The translations under genes and the position numbers were made by a program. Shown here in pieces: positions 51,900 through 64,000 of a stretch of DNA of 64,000 nt (positions are counted from its first letter, which is position 1; each line of letters opens with the position of its first letter). The notes beneath the pieces were generated by a model. The model had not been told where the DNA came from and made no database searches. It worked only from the letters and a program-made list of their open reading frames with translations. Source of the stretch: Calliphora vicina (lineage: Eukaryota > Arthropoda > Insecta > Diptera > Calliphoridae); the NCBI RefSeq assembly GCF_958450345.1, contig NC_088782.1:88358854-88422853 (forward strand), written 5' to 3'.

Positions 51900-53430
51900 C
51901 CAAATATAAAAAATTAGCTTCCTAGCTCTTTAGGGCCTTTTAAAATTGCGATTTATATGAAGTCGTTAAAAACTGGGGTAATTTTGGGAAATTTTTCGAA
52001 AAATGTCCGATATACCCGCATATATATCGGGTACTGTTTATGCTAGCTAGTTAAGTTATACCTTTTGGGTAATTTTGGGACATTTTACCAAAAATGTCCG
52101 ATATACCCGCATATATATCGGGTACGGTTTATGCTAGCTACTTAAGTTATACCTTGTTAGAAAGCTACAATCTCATGCCTTGTTAGAAAGCTACAATCTC
52201 ATGCAATCCAAATATAAAAACGTTTAGCTTCCTAGCTCTTTAGGGCCTTTTAAAATTGCGATTTATATGAAGTCGTTAAAAACTGGGTAATTTTGGGACA
52301 TATTTCGAAAAATATCCGATATACCCGCATATATATCGGGTACTGTTGATGCTACCTACTGAAGTTATACCTTGTTAGAAAGCTACAATCTCATGCAATC
52401 CAACTATAAAAAATTTAGCTTCCTAGCTCTTTAGGTCCTTTTAAAATTGCGATTTATATGAAGTCGTTAAAAACTGGGTAATTTTGGGACATTTTTCGAA
52501 AAAAGCTACAATCTCATGCCATCCAAATATAAAAAAATTAGCTTCCTAGCACTTTAGGGGCGATTTATATGAAGTCGTTAAAAACTGGGTAATTTTGGGA
52601 CATTTTTCCAAAAATGTCCGATATACCCGCATATATATCGGGTACTGTTTATGCTAGCTACTTAAGTTATACCTGGATAGAAAGCTACAATCTCATGCAA
52701 TCCAAATATAAAAACGTTTAGCTTCCTAGCTCTTTAGGGCCTTTTAAAATTGCGATTTATATGAAGTCTTAAAAACTGGGGTAATTTTGGGAAATTTTTC
52801 GAAAAATGTCCGATATACCCGCATATATATCGGGTACTGTTTATGCTAGCTAGTTAAGTTATACCTTTTGGGTAATTTTGGGACATTTTTCCAAAAATGT
52901 CCGATATACCCGCATATATATCGGGTACTGTTTATGCTAGCTACTTAAGTTATACCTTGTTAGAAAGCTACAATCTCAGGCCTTGTTAGAAAGCTACAAT
53001 CTCATGCAATCCAAATATAAAAACGTTTAGCTTCCTAGCTCTTTAGGGCCTTTTAAAATTGCGATTTATATGAAGTCGTTAAAAACTGGGTAATTTTGGG
53101 ACATATTTCGAAAAATATCCGATATACCCGCATATATATCGGGTACTGTTGATGCTACCTACTGAAGTTATACCTTGTTAGAAAGCTACAATCTCATGCA
53201 ATCCAACTATAAAAAATTTAGCTTCCTAGCTCTTTAGGTCCTTTTAAAATTGCGATTTATATGAAGTCGTTAAAAACTGGGTAATTTTGGGACATTTTTC
53301 GAAAAAAGCTACAATCTCATGCCATCCAAATATAAAAAAATTAGCTTCCTAGCACTTTAGGGGCGATTTATATGAAGTCGTTAAAAACTGGGTAATTTTG
53401 GGACATTTTTCCAAAAATGTCCGATATACA
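51900..53430. repeat. Higher-order repeat, 803-bp unit
   Basis: Markers repeat at 803 bp: gggaaatttttcg (51986/52789), tatttcgaaaaatatcc (52301/53104), and ttgatgctacctactgaag (52346/53149). The unit includes a fusion in which tataccttttgggtaatttt joins two monomers directly. Related monomers reappear near 54806, 55045, 62741 and 62950, so this variant set has spread within the right domain. Confidence 0.8.
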
Positions 53431-56400
53431 GGCATATATATCGGGTACTGTTTATGCTAGCTACTTAAGTTATGCCTTGTTAGAAAGCTACAATCTCATA
53501 CAATCCAAATATAAAAAATTTAGCTTCCTAGCTCTTTAGGGCCTTTTAAAATTGCGATTTATATGAAGTCGTTAAAAACTGGGGTAATTTTGGGACATTT
53601 TTCGAAAAATGTCCGATATACCCGCATATTTATCGGGAGCTGTTTATGCTACCTACTTAAGTTATACCTTGTTAGAAAGCTACAATCTCATGCAATCCAA
53701 ATATAAAAAAATTAGCTTCCTAGCACTTTAGGGGCGATTTATATGAAGTCGTTAAAAACTGAGTAATTTTGGGACATTTTTCGAAAAATGTCCGATATAC
53801 CCGCATATATATCGGGTACTGTTTATGCTAGCTACTTAAGTTATACCTTCTTAGAAAGCTACAATCTCATGCCTTGTTAGAAAGCTACAATCTCATGCAA
53901 TCCAAATATAAAAACATTTAGCTTCCTAGCTCTTTAGGGCCTTTTAAAATTGCGATTTATATGAAGTCGTTAAAAACTGGGGTAATTTTGGGACATTTTT
54001 CGAAAAATGTCCGATATACCCGCATATTTATCGGGAGCTGTTTATGCTACCTACTTAAGTTATACCTTGTTAGAAAGCTACAATCTCATGCAATCCAAAT
54101 ATAAAAACATTTAGCTTCCTAGCTCTTTAGGGCCTTTTAAAATTGCCTTGTTAGAAAGCTACAATCTCATGCAATCTAAATATAAAAAAATTAGCTTCCT
54201 AGCTCTTTAGGGCCTTTTAAAATTGCGATTTATATGAAGTCGTTAAAAACTGGCGGGTATATCGAAAAATGTCCGATATACCCGCATATTTATCGGGAGC
54301 TGTTTATGCTACCTACTTAAGTTATACCTTGTTAGAAAGCTACAATATCATGCAATCCAAATATAAAAAAATTAGCTTCCTAGCACATTAGGGGCGATTT
54401 ATATGAAGTCGTTAAAAACTGAGTAATTTTGGGACATTTTTCGAAAAATGTCCGATATACCCGCATATATATCGGGTACTGTTTATGCTAGCTACTTAAA
54501 TTATACCTTGTTAGAAAGCTACAATCTCATGCCTTGTTAGAAAGCTACAATCTCATGCAATCCAAATATAAAAACATTTAGCTTCCTAGCTCTTTAGGGC
54601 CTTTTAAAATTGCCTTGTTAGAAAGCTACAATCTCATGCAATCCAAATATAAAAAAATTAGCTTCCTAGCTCTTTAGGGCCTTTTAAAATTGCGATTTAT
54701 ATGAAGTCGTTAAAAACTGGGGTAATTTTGGGAAATTTTTCGAAAAATGTCCGATATACCCGCATATATATCGGGTACTGTTTATGCTAGCTAGTTAAGT
54801 TATACCTTTTGGGTAATTTTGGGACATTTTTCCAAAAATGTCCGATATACCCGCATATATATCGGGTACTGTTTATGCTAGCTACTTAAGTTATACCTTG
54901 TTAGAAAGCTACAATCTCATGCCTTGTTAGAAAGCTACAATCTCATGCAATCCAAATATAAAAACGTTTAGCTTCCTAGCTCTTTAGGGCCTTTTAAAAT
55001 TGCGATTTATATGAAGTCGTTAAAAACTGGGTAATTTTGGGACATATTTCGAAAAATATCCGATATACCCGCATATATATCGGGTACTGTTGATGCTACC
55101 TACTGAAGTTATACCTTGTTAGAAAGCTACAATCTCATGCAATCCAACTATAAAAAATTTAGCTTCCTACCTCTTTAGGTCCTTTTAAAATTGCGATTTA
55201 TATGAAGTCGTTAAAAACTGGGTAATTTTGGGACATTTTTCGAAAAATGTCCCATATACCCGCATATTTATCGGGAGCTGTTTATGCTAGCTACTTAAGT
55301 TATACCTTGTTAGAAAGCTACGATCTCATGCAATCCAAATATAAAAAATGTAGCTTCCTAGCTCTTTAGGGCCTTTTAAAATTGCGATTTATATGAAGTC
55401 GTTAAAAACTGGGGTAATTTTGGGACATTTTTCGAAAAATGTCCGATATACCCTCATATTTATCGGGAGCTGTTTATGCTACCTACTTAAGTTATACCTT
55501 GTTAGAAAGCTACAATCTCATGCAATCCAAATATAAAAAATTAGCTTTCTAGCACTTTAGGGGCGATTTATATAAAGTCGTTAAAAACTGGGGTAATTTT
55601 GGGTAATTTTTCTAAAAATGTCCGATATACCCGCATATATATCGGGTACTGTTTACGCTAGCTACTTAAGTTATACCTGGTTAGAAAGCTACAATCTCAT
55701 GCCATCCAAATATAAAAAAATTAGCTTCCTAGCACTTTAGGGGCGATTTATATGAAGTCGTTAAAAACTGGGTAATTTTGGGACATTTTTCGAAAAATGT
55801 CCGATATACCCGCATATATATCGGGTACTGTTTATGCTAGCTACTTAAGTTATACCTGGATAGAAAGCTACAATCTCATGCAATCCAAATATAAAAACGT
55901 TTAGCTTCCTAGCTCTTTAGGGCCTTTTAAAATTGCGATTTATATGAAGTCGTTAAAAACTGGGGTAATTTTGGGACATTTTTCGAAAAATGTCCGATAT
56001 ACCCGCATATATATCGGGTACTGTTTATGCTAGCTACTTAAGTTATGCCTTGTTAGAAAGCTACAATCTCATACAATCCAAATATAAAAAATTTAGCTTC
56101 CTAGCTCTTTAGGGCCTTTTAAAATTGCGATTTATATGAAGTCGTTAAAAACTGGGGTAATTTTGGGACATTTTTCGAAAAATGTCCGATATACCCGCAT
56201 ATTTATCGGGAGCTGTTTATGCTACCTACTTAAGTTATACCTTGTTAGAAAGCTACAATCTCATGCAATCCAAATATAAAAAAATTAGCTTCCTAGCACT
56301 TTAGGGGCGATTTATATGAAGTCGTTAAAAACTGAGTAATTTTGGGACATTTTTCGAAAAATGTCCGATATACCCGCATATATATCGGGTACTGTTTATG

Positions 56401-56443
56401 CTAGCTACTTAAGTTATACCTTCTTAGAAAGCTACAATCTCAT

Positions 56444-56456
56444 GCTTTCTAACAAG
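56444..56456. repeat. Micro-inversion inside a monomer (copy 1 of 4)
   Basis: gctttctaacaag is the exact reverse complement of the monomer phrase cttgttagaaagc, placed after ctcat where the forward phrase is expected, and followed by a shortened join tgcttcctagcgattt. It is the only inverted piece I found in the array. The same inverted piece is at 56987-56999, 58787-58799 and 59512-59524, so one event was copied by later amplification. Next to the upstream forward copy it makes a small hairpin. Confidence 0.85.
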
Positions 56457-56974
56457 TGCTTCCTAGCGATTTATATGAAGTCGTTAAAAACTGAGTAATT
56501 TTGGGACATTTTTCGAAAAATGTCCGATATACCCGCATATATATCGGGTACTGTTTATGCTAGCTACTTAAGTTATACCTGGATAGAAAGCTACAATCTC
56601 ATGCAATCCAAATATAAAAACGTTTAGCTTCCTAGCTCTTTAGGGCCTTTTAAAATTGCGATTTATATGAAGTCGTTAAAAACTGGGTAATTTTGGGACA
56701 TTTTTCGAAAAATGTCCGATATATCCGCATATATATCGGGTACTGTTTATGCCACCTACTTAAGTTATACCTTGTTAGAAAGCTACAATATCATGCAATC
56801 CAACTAAAAAAAACTTAGATTCCTAGCTCTTTAGGGCCTTTTAAAATTGCGATTTATATGAAGTCGTTAAAAACTGGGGTAATTTTGGGACATTTTTCGA
56901 AAAATGTCCGATATACCCGCATATATATCGGGTACTGTTTATGCTAGCTACTTAAGTTATGCCTTGTTAGAAAG

Positions 56975-59900
56975 CTACAATCTCATGCTTTCTAACAAGT
57001 GCTTCCTAGCGATTTATATGAAGTCGTTAAAAACTGAGTAATTTTGGAACATTTTTCGAAAAATGTCCGATATACCCGCATATATATCGGGTACTGTTTA
57101 TGCTAGCTACTTAAGTTATACCTTCTTAGAAAGCTACAATCTCATGCCTTGTTAGAAAGCTACAATCTCATGCAATCCAAATATAAAAACATTTAGCTTC
57201 CTAGCTCTTTAGGGCCTTTTAAAATTGCCTTGTTAGAAAGCTACAATCTCATGCAATCTAAATATAAAAAAATTAGCTTCCTAGCTCTTTAGGGCCTTTT
57301 AAAATTGCGATTTATATGAAGTCGTTAAAAACTGGGGTAATTTTGGGACATTTTTCGAAAAATGTCCGATATACCCGCATATTTATCGGGAGCTGTTTAT
57401 GCTACCTACTTAAGTTATACCTTGTTAGAAAGCTACAATCTCATGCAATCCAAATATAATAAAATTAGCTTCCTAGCACATTAGGGGCGATTTATATGAA
57501 GTCGTTAAAAACTGAGTAATTTTGGGACATTTTTCGAAAAATGTCCGATATACCCGCATATATATCGGGTACTGTTTATGCTAGCTACTTAAGTTATACC
57601 TTGTTAGAAAGCTACAATCTCATGCAATCCAAATATAAAAACGTTTAGCTTCCTAGCTCTTTAGGGCCTTTTAAAATTGCGATTTATATGAAGTCGTTAA
57701 AAACTGGGTAATTTTGGGACATTTTTCGAAAAATGTCCGATATACCCGCATATATATCGGGTACTGTTTATGCCACCTACTTAAGTTATACCTTGTTAGA
57801 AAGCTACAATCTCATGCAATCCAACTAAAAAAAAATTAGGTTCCTAGCTCTTTAGGGCCTTTTAAAATTGCGATTTATATGAAGTCGTTAAAAACTGGGG
57901 TAATTTTGGGACATTTTTCGAAAAATGTCCGATATACCCGCATATATATCGGGTACTGTTTATGCTAGCTACTTAAGTTATGCCTTGTTAGAAAGCTACA
58001 ATCTCATACAATCCAAATATAAAAAATTTAGCTTCCTAGCTCTTTAGGGCCTTTTAAAATTGCGATTTATATGAAGTCGTTAAAAACTGGGGTAATTTTG
58101 GGACATTTTTCGAAAAATGTCCGATATACCCGCATATTTATCGGGAGCTGTTTATGCTACCTACTTAAGTTATACCTTGTTAGAAAGCTACAATCTCATG
58201 CAATCCAAATATAAAAAAATTAGCTTCCTAGCACTTTAGGGGCGATTTATATGAAGTCGTTAAAAACTGAGTAATTTTGGGACATTTTTCGAAAAATGTC
58301 CGATATACCCGCATATATATCGGGTACTGTTTATGCTAGCTACTTAAGTTATACCTTCTTAGAAAGCTACAATCTCATGCCTTGTTAGAAAGCTACAATC
58401 TCATGCAATCCAAATATAAAAACATTTAGCTTCCTAGCTCTTTAGGGCCTTTTAAAATTGCGATTTATATGAAGTCGTTAAAAACTGGGGTAATTTTGGG
58501 ACATTTTTCGAAAAATGTCCGATATACCCGCATATTTATCGGGAGCTGTTTATGCTACCTACTTAAGTTATACCTTGTTAGAAAGCTACAATCTCATGCA
58601 ATTCAAATATAAAAAAATTAGCTTCCTAGCACTTTAGGGGCGATTTATATGAAGTCGTTAAAAACTGAGTAATTTTGGGACATTTTTCGAAAAATGTCCG
58701 ATATACCCGCATATATATCGGGTACTGTTTATGCTAGCTACTTAAGTTATACCTTCTTAGAAAGCTACAATCTCATGCTTTCTAACAAGTGCTTCCTAGC
58801 GATTTATATGAAGTCGTTAAAAACTGAGTAATTTTGGAACATTTTTCGAAAAATGTCCGATATACCCGCATATATATCGGGTACTGTTTATGCTAGCTAC
58901 TTAAGTTATACCTGGCTAGAAAGCTACAATCTCATGCAATCCAAATATAAAAACGTTTAGCTTCCTAGCTCTTTAGGGCCTTTTAAAATTGCGATTTATA
59001 TGAAGTCGTTAAAAACTGGGTAATTTTGGGACATTTTTCGAAAAATGTCCGATATACCCGCATATATATCGGGTACTGTTTATGCCACCTACTTAAGTTA
59101 TACCTTGTTAGAAAGCTACAATATCATGCAATCCAACTAAAAAAAATTTAGGTTCCTAGCTCTTTAGGGCCTTTTAAAATTGCGATTTATATGAAGTCGT
59201 TAAAAACTGGGGTAATTTTGGGACATTTTTCGAAAAATGTCCGATATACCCGCATATATATCGGGTACTGTTTATGCTAGCTACTTAAGTTATGCCTTGT
59301 TAGAAAGCTACAATCTCATACAATCCAAATATAAAAAATTTAGCTTCCTAGCTCTTTAGGGCCTTTTAAAATTGCGATTTATATGAAGTCGTTAAAAACT
59401 GGGGTAATTTTGGGACATTTTTCGAAAAATGTCCGATATACCCGCATATTTATCGGGAGCTGTTTACGCTACCTACTTAAGTTATACCTTGTTAGAAAGC
59501 TACAATCTCATGCTTTCTAACAAGTGCTTCCTAGCGATTTATATGAAGTCGTTAAAAACTGAGTAATTTTGGAACATTTTTCGAAAAATGTCCGATATAC
59601 CCGCATATATATCGGGTACTGTTTATGCTAGCTACTTAAGTTATACCTTCTTAGAAAGCTACAATCTCATGCCTTGTTAGAAAGCTACAATCTCATGCAA
59701 TCCAAATATAAAAACATTTAGCTTCCTAGCTCTTTAGGGCCTTTTAAAATTGCCTTGTTAGAAAGCTACAATCTCATGCAATCTAAATATAAAAAAATTA
59801 GCTTCCTAGCTCTTTAGGGCCTTTTAAAATTGCGATTTATATGAAGTCGTTAAAAACTGGGGTAATTTTGGGACATTTTTCGAAAAATGTCCGATATACC

Positions 59901-61312
59901 CGCATATTTATCGGGAGCTGTTTATGCTACCTACTTAAGTTATACCTTGTTAGAAAGCTACAATCTCATGCAATCCAAATATAATAAAATTAGCTTCCTA
60001 GCACATTAGGGGCGATTTATATGAAGTCGTTAAAAACTGAGTAATTTTGGGACATTTTTCGAAAAATGTCCGATATACCCGCATATATATCGGGTACTGT
60101 TTATGATAGCTACTTAAGTTATACCTTGTTAGAAAGCTACAATCTCATGCAATCCAAATATAAAAACGTTTAGCTTCCTAGCTCTTTAGGGCCTTTTAAA
60201 ATTGCGATTTATATGAAGTCGTTAAAAACTGGGTAATTTTGGGACATTTTTCGAAAAATGTCCGATATACCCGCATATATATCGGGTACTGTTTATGCCA
60301 CCTACTTAAGTTATACCTTGTTAGAAAGCTACAATCTCATGCAATCCAACTAAAAAAAAATTAGGTTCCTAGCTCTTTAGGGCCTTTTAAAATTGCGATT
60401 TATATGAAGTCGTTAAAAACTGGGGTAATTTAGGGACATTTTTCGAAAAATGTCCGATATACCCGCATATATATCGGGTACTGTTTATGCTAGCTACTTA
60501 AGTTATGCCTTGTTAGAAAGCTACAATCTCATACAATCCAAATATAAAAAATTTAGCTTCCTAGCTCTTTAGGGCCTTTTAAAATTGCGATTTATATGAA
60601 GTCGTTAAAAACTGGGGTAATTTTGGGACATTTTTCGAAAAATGTCCGATATACCCGCATATTTATCGGGAGCTGTTTATGCTACCTACTTAAGTTATAC
60701 CTTGTTAGAAAGCTACAATCTCATGCAATCCAAATATAAAAAAATTAGCTTCCTAGCTCTTTAGGGGCGATTTATATGAAGTCGTTAAAAACTGAGTAAT
60801 TTTGGGACATTTTTCGAAAAATGTCCGATATACCCGCATATATATCGGGTACTATTTATGCTAGCTACTTAAGTTATACCTTCTTAGAAAGCTACAATCT
60901 CATGCCTTGTTAGAAAGCTACAATCTCATGCAATCCAAATATAAAAACATTTAGCTTCCTAGCTCTTTAGGGCCTTTTAAAATTGCGATTTATATGAAGT
61001 CGTTAAAAACTGGGGTAATTTTGGGACATTTTTCGAAAAATGTCCGATATACCCGCATATTTATCGGGAGCTGTTTATGCTACCTACTTAAGTTATACCT
61101 TGTTAGAAAGCTACAATCTCATGCAATCCAAATATAAAAAAATTAGCTTCCTAGCATTTTAGGGGCGATTTATATGAAGTCGTTAAAAACTGAGTAATTT
61201 TGGGACATTTTTCGAAAAATGTCCGATATACCCGCATATATATCGGGTACTGTTTATGCTAGCTACTTAAGTTATACCTTCTTAGAAAGCTACAATCTCA
61301 TGCCTTGTTAGA
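56975..61312. repeat. Higher-order repeat, 2525-bp offset
   Basis: About 56975-58787 recurs at 59500-61312. Markers 2525 bp apart are the micro-inversion (56987/59512) and caaatataataaaatt (57451/59976). The copies separate at about 58788/61313, where the first has another micro-inversion and the second a normal doubled segment. Confidence 0.8.
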
Positions 61313-62480
61313 AAGCTACAATCTCATGCAATCCAAATATAAAAACATTTAGCTTCCTAGCTCTTTAGGGCCTTTTAAAATTGCCTTGTTAGAAAGCTAC
61401 AATCTCATGCAATCTAAATATAAAAAAATTAGCTTCCTAGCTCTTTAGGGCCTTTTAAAATTGCGATTTATATGAAGTCGTTAAAAACTGGGGTAATTTT
61501 GGGACATTTTTCGAAAAATGTCCGATATACCCGCATATTTATCGGGAGCTGTTTATGCTACCTACTTAAGTTATACCTTGTTAGAAAGCTACAATCTCAT
61601 GCAATCCAAATATAATAAAATTAGCTTCCTAGCACATTAGGGGCGATTTATATGAAGTCGTTAAAAACTGAGTAATTTTGGGACATTTTTCGAAAAATGT
61701 CCGATATACCCGCATATATATCGGGTACTGTTTATGCTAGCTACTTAAGTTATACCTTGTTAGAAAGCTACAATCTCATGCCTTGTTAGAAAGCTACAAT
61801 CTCATGCAATCCAAATATAAAAAAATTAGCTTCCTAGCATTTTAGGGGCGATTTATATGAAGTCGTTAAAAACTGAGTAATTTTGGGACATTTTTCGAAA
61901 AATGTCCGATATACCCGCATATATATCGGGTACTGTTTATGCTAGCTACTTAAGTTATACCTTCTTAGAAAGCTACAATCTCATGCCTTGTTAGAAAGCT
62001 ACAATCTCATGCAATCCAAATATAAAAACATTTAGCTTCCTAGCTCTTTAGGGCCTTTTAAAATTGCCTTGTTAGAAAGCTACAATCTCATGCAATCTAA
62101 ATATAAAAAAATTAGCTTCCTAGCTCTTTAGGGCCTTTTAAAATTGCGATTTATATGAAGTCGTTAAAAACTGGGGTAATTTTGGGACATTTTTCGAAAA
62201 ATGTCCGATATACCCGCATATTTATCGGGAGCTGTTTATGCTACCTACTTAAGTTATACCTTGTTAGAAAGCTACAATCTCATGCAATCCAAATATAATA
62301 AAATTAGCTTCCTAGCACATTAGGGGCGATTTATATGAAGTCGTTAAAAACTGAGTAATTTTGGGACATTTTTCGAAAAATGTCCGATATACCCGCATAT
62401 ATATCGGGTACTGTTTATGCTAGCTACTTAAGTTATACCTTGTTAGAAAGCTACAATCTCATGCCTTGTTAGAAAGCTAC
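61112..62480. repeat. Higher-order repeat, 683-bp unit, two tandem copies
   Basis: About 61112-61794 and 61795-62480 match. The caaatataataaaatt marker is at 61607 and 62290, and cttcctagcattttagggg at 61147 and 61830. The caaatataat marker also occurs at 57451 and 59976, tying this pair to the 2525-bp repeats to the left. Confidence 0.82.
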
Positions 62481-64000
62481 AATCTCATGCAATCCAAATA
62501 TAAAAACATTTAGCTTCCTAGCTCTTTAGGGCCTTTTAAAATTGCCTTGTTAGAAAGCTACAATCTCATGCAATCCAAATATAAAAAAATTAGCTTCCTA
62601 GCTCTTTAGGGCCTTTTAAAATTGCGATTTATATGAAGTCGTTAAAAACTGGGGTAATTTTGGGACATTTTTCGAAAAATGTCCGATATACCCGCATATA
62701 TATCGGGTACTGTTTATGCTAGCTAGTTAAGTTATACCTTTTGGGTAATTTTGGGACATTTTTCCAAAAATGTCCGATATACCCGCATATATATCGGGTA
62801 CTGTTTATGCTAGCTACTTAAGTTATACCTTGTTAGAAAGCTACAATCTCATGCAATCCAAATATAAAAACGTTTAGCTTCATAGCTCTTTAGGGCCTTT
62901 TAAAATTGCGATTTATATGAAGTCGTTAAAAACTGGGTAATTTTGGGACATATTTCGAAAAATATCCGATATACCCGCATATATATCGGGTACTGTTGAT
63001 GCTACCTACTTAAGTTATACCTTGTTAGAAAGCTACAATCTCATGCAATCCAACTATAAAAAATTTAGCTTCCTAGCTCTTTAGGTCCTTTTAAAATTGC
63101 GATTTATATGAAGTCGTTAAAAACTGGGTAATTTTGGGACATTTTTCGAAAAATGTCCCATATACCCGCATATTTATCGGGAGCTGTTTATGCTAGCTAC
63201 TTAAGTTATACCTTGTTAGAAAGCTACAATCTCATGCAATCCAAATATAAAAAATTAGCTTTCTAGCACTTTAGGGGCGATTTATATGAAGTCGTTAAAA
63301 ACTGGGGTAATTTTGGGTCATTTTTCTAAAAATGTCCGATATAGCCGCATATATATCGGGTACTGTTTATGCTAGCTACTTAAGTTATACCTGATTAGAA
63401 AGCTACAATCTCATGCCATCCAAATATAAAAAAATTAGCTTCCTAGCACTTTAGGGGCGATTTATATGAAGTCGTTAAAAACTGGGTAATTTTGGGACAT
63501 TTTTCCAAAAATGTCCGATATACCCGCATATATATCGGGTAGTGTTTATGCTAGCTACTTAAGTTATACCTGGATAGAAAGCTACAATCTCATGCAATCC
63601 AAATATAGAAACATTTAGCTTCCTAGCTCTTTAGGGCCTTTTAAAATTGCGATTTATGTGAAGTCGTTAAAAACTGGGTAATTTTGGGACATTTTTCGAA
63701 AAATGTCCGATATACCCGCATATATATCGGGTACTGTTTATGCCAGTTACTTAAGTTTGGGACATTTTGCAAAAAATGTCCGATATACCCGCATATATAT
63801 CGGGTACTATTTATGCTAGCTACTTATACCTTGTTAGAAAGCCACAATCTCATGCAATCCAAATATAAAAAAAATTAGATTTCTAGCTCTTTAGGGGCCT
63901 TTAGAATTGCGATTTATATGAAGGCGTTAAAAACTGGGGTAATTTTGGGACATTTTTCGAAAAATGTCCGATATACCCGCATATATATCGGGTACTGTTT

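Larger units (their letters stand above)
28400..64000. repeat. Satellite array, right domain (191- and 218-bp monomers)
   Basis: Same monomer and orientation, but a different variant population. Every copy I checked has the GGGAC type (or close derivatives such as ggaac and gggaaa) and none has GTAAC. From about 28690 many monomers carry a second copy of the 26-bp segment around ttgttagaaagctacaatc, raising the spacing to about 218 bp (for example cgaaaaatg at 40913, 41131 and 41349, then 41541 for a short one). The second copy has marked lineages: gcgttgttag, ccttgttggaaag and ccttgatagaaag. Other right-domain variants are tttatcgggagctg with gctacctac, tttttccaaaaatg, caatccaactaaaa and tagcactttaggggcg. 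Junk frames only; no gene. The array continues beyond the window. Confidence 0.95.

Noticed and set aside
564..64000. CENP-B-box-like site in the monomer
   Set aside because: TTCG followed by A-rich bases is present, but CGGG is not at the spacing the 17-bp box requires.
564..64000. Telomere-like TTAGGG or TTAGG in each monomer (ctctttagggcc)
   Set aside because: It occurs once per monomer and never in tandem, so it is not telomeric repeat.
564..64000. CRISPR-like regular spacing of a palindromic repeat
   Set aside because: The 'spacers' are themselves repeated and nearly identical; the whole 191-bp unit is tandem satellite in a eukaryotic context.
564..64000. tRNA-derived satellite with Pol III A and B boxes
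   Set aside because: No acceptable B box and no cloverleaf; tagctacttaagttatacc only vaguely resembles an A box.
564..64000. Assembly artefact as the cause of the long higher-order duplications
   Set aside because: Not shown: the copies differ at scattered positions, which favours real duplications. It remains possible for the most similar pairs and cannot be excluded from sequence alone.

Overview
This is AT-rich eukaryotic nuclear DNA. It is almost entirely one satellite array interrupted by a single non-satellite block. The retrotransposon type, a probable 69-bp intron and a transposon-like protein family best known from arthropods (also Hydra) point to an insect or other arthropod. That is inference; no species-level marker is visible. 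I see no intact gene in the window.

Layout. 1-563 is non-repetitive flank with no recognisable gene. 564-20897 is satellite. 20898-27342 is a non-satellite block. 27343-64000 is satellite running off the window end. The monomer is about 191 bp in its basic form and about 218 bp where an internal 26-bp segment is doubled; I estimate somewhat under 300 monomers. Each monomer carries a 22-bp perfect dyad centred on TTCGAA, then a TACCCG/CGGGTA inverted repeat, then GCTAGC and CTTAAG palindromes. Monomers are arranged in several generations of higher-order repeats (offsets near 459, 586, 683, 803, 922, 1124, 1399, 1684, 1982, 2439, 2525 and 4144-4708 bp). The array has two domains. Left of about 28.3 kb, monomers with GTAAC instead of GGGAC and monomers with a shortened ctagctaattg spacer are common. 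Right of that point I find neither, and the 26-bp internal duplication appears instead.

The interrupting block holds, in order: (a) about 0.9 kb of AT-rich DNA; (b) a broken gene of a transposon-like protein family with a CxxC zinc-type motif, probably with an intron just upstream of its ATG, and missing two internal segments; (c) a 362-bp fold-back structure with 94-bp arms; (d) a dead copy of a two-ORF non-LTR retrotransposon (LINE, CR1/Jockey-like) with ORF1 frameshifted, ORF2 carrying YADN in place of YADD, and a deletion between the RT active site and the C-terminal domain, ending in a TAAA-type tail. Removing 20898-27342 exactly restores an uninterrupted satellite monomer.

Nothing here works together as a pathway. 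The interest is structural: satellite architecture, homogenisation domains, and the way the 6.4-kb block sits in the array. Open frames inside the satellite are read-throughs of the repeat and are not annotated as genes.
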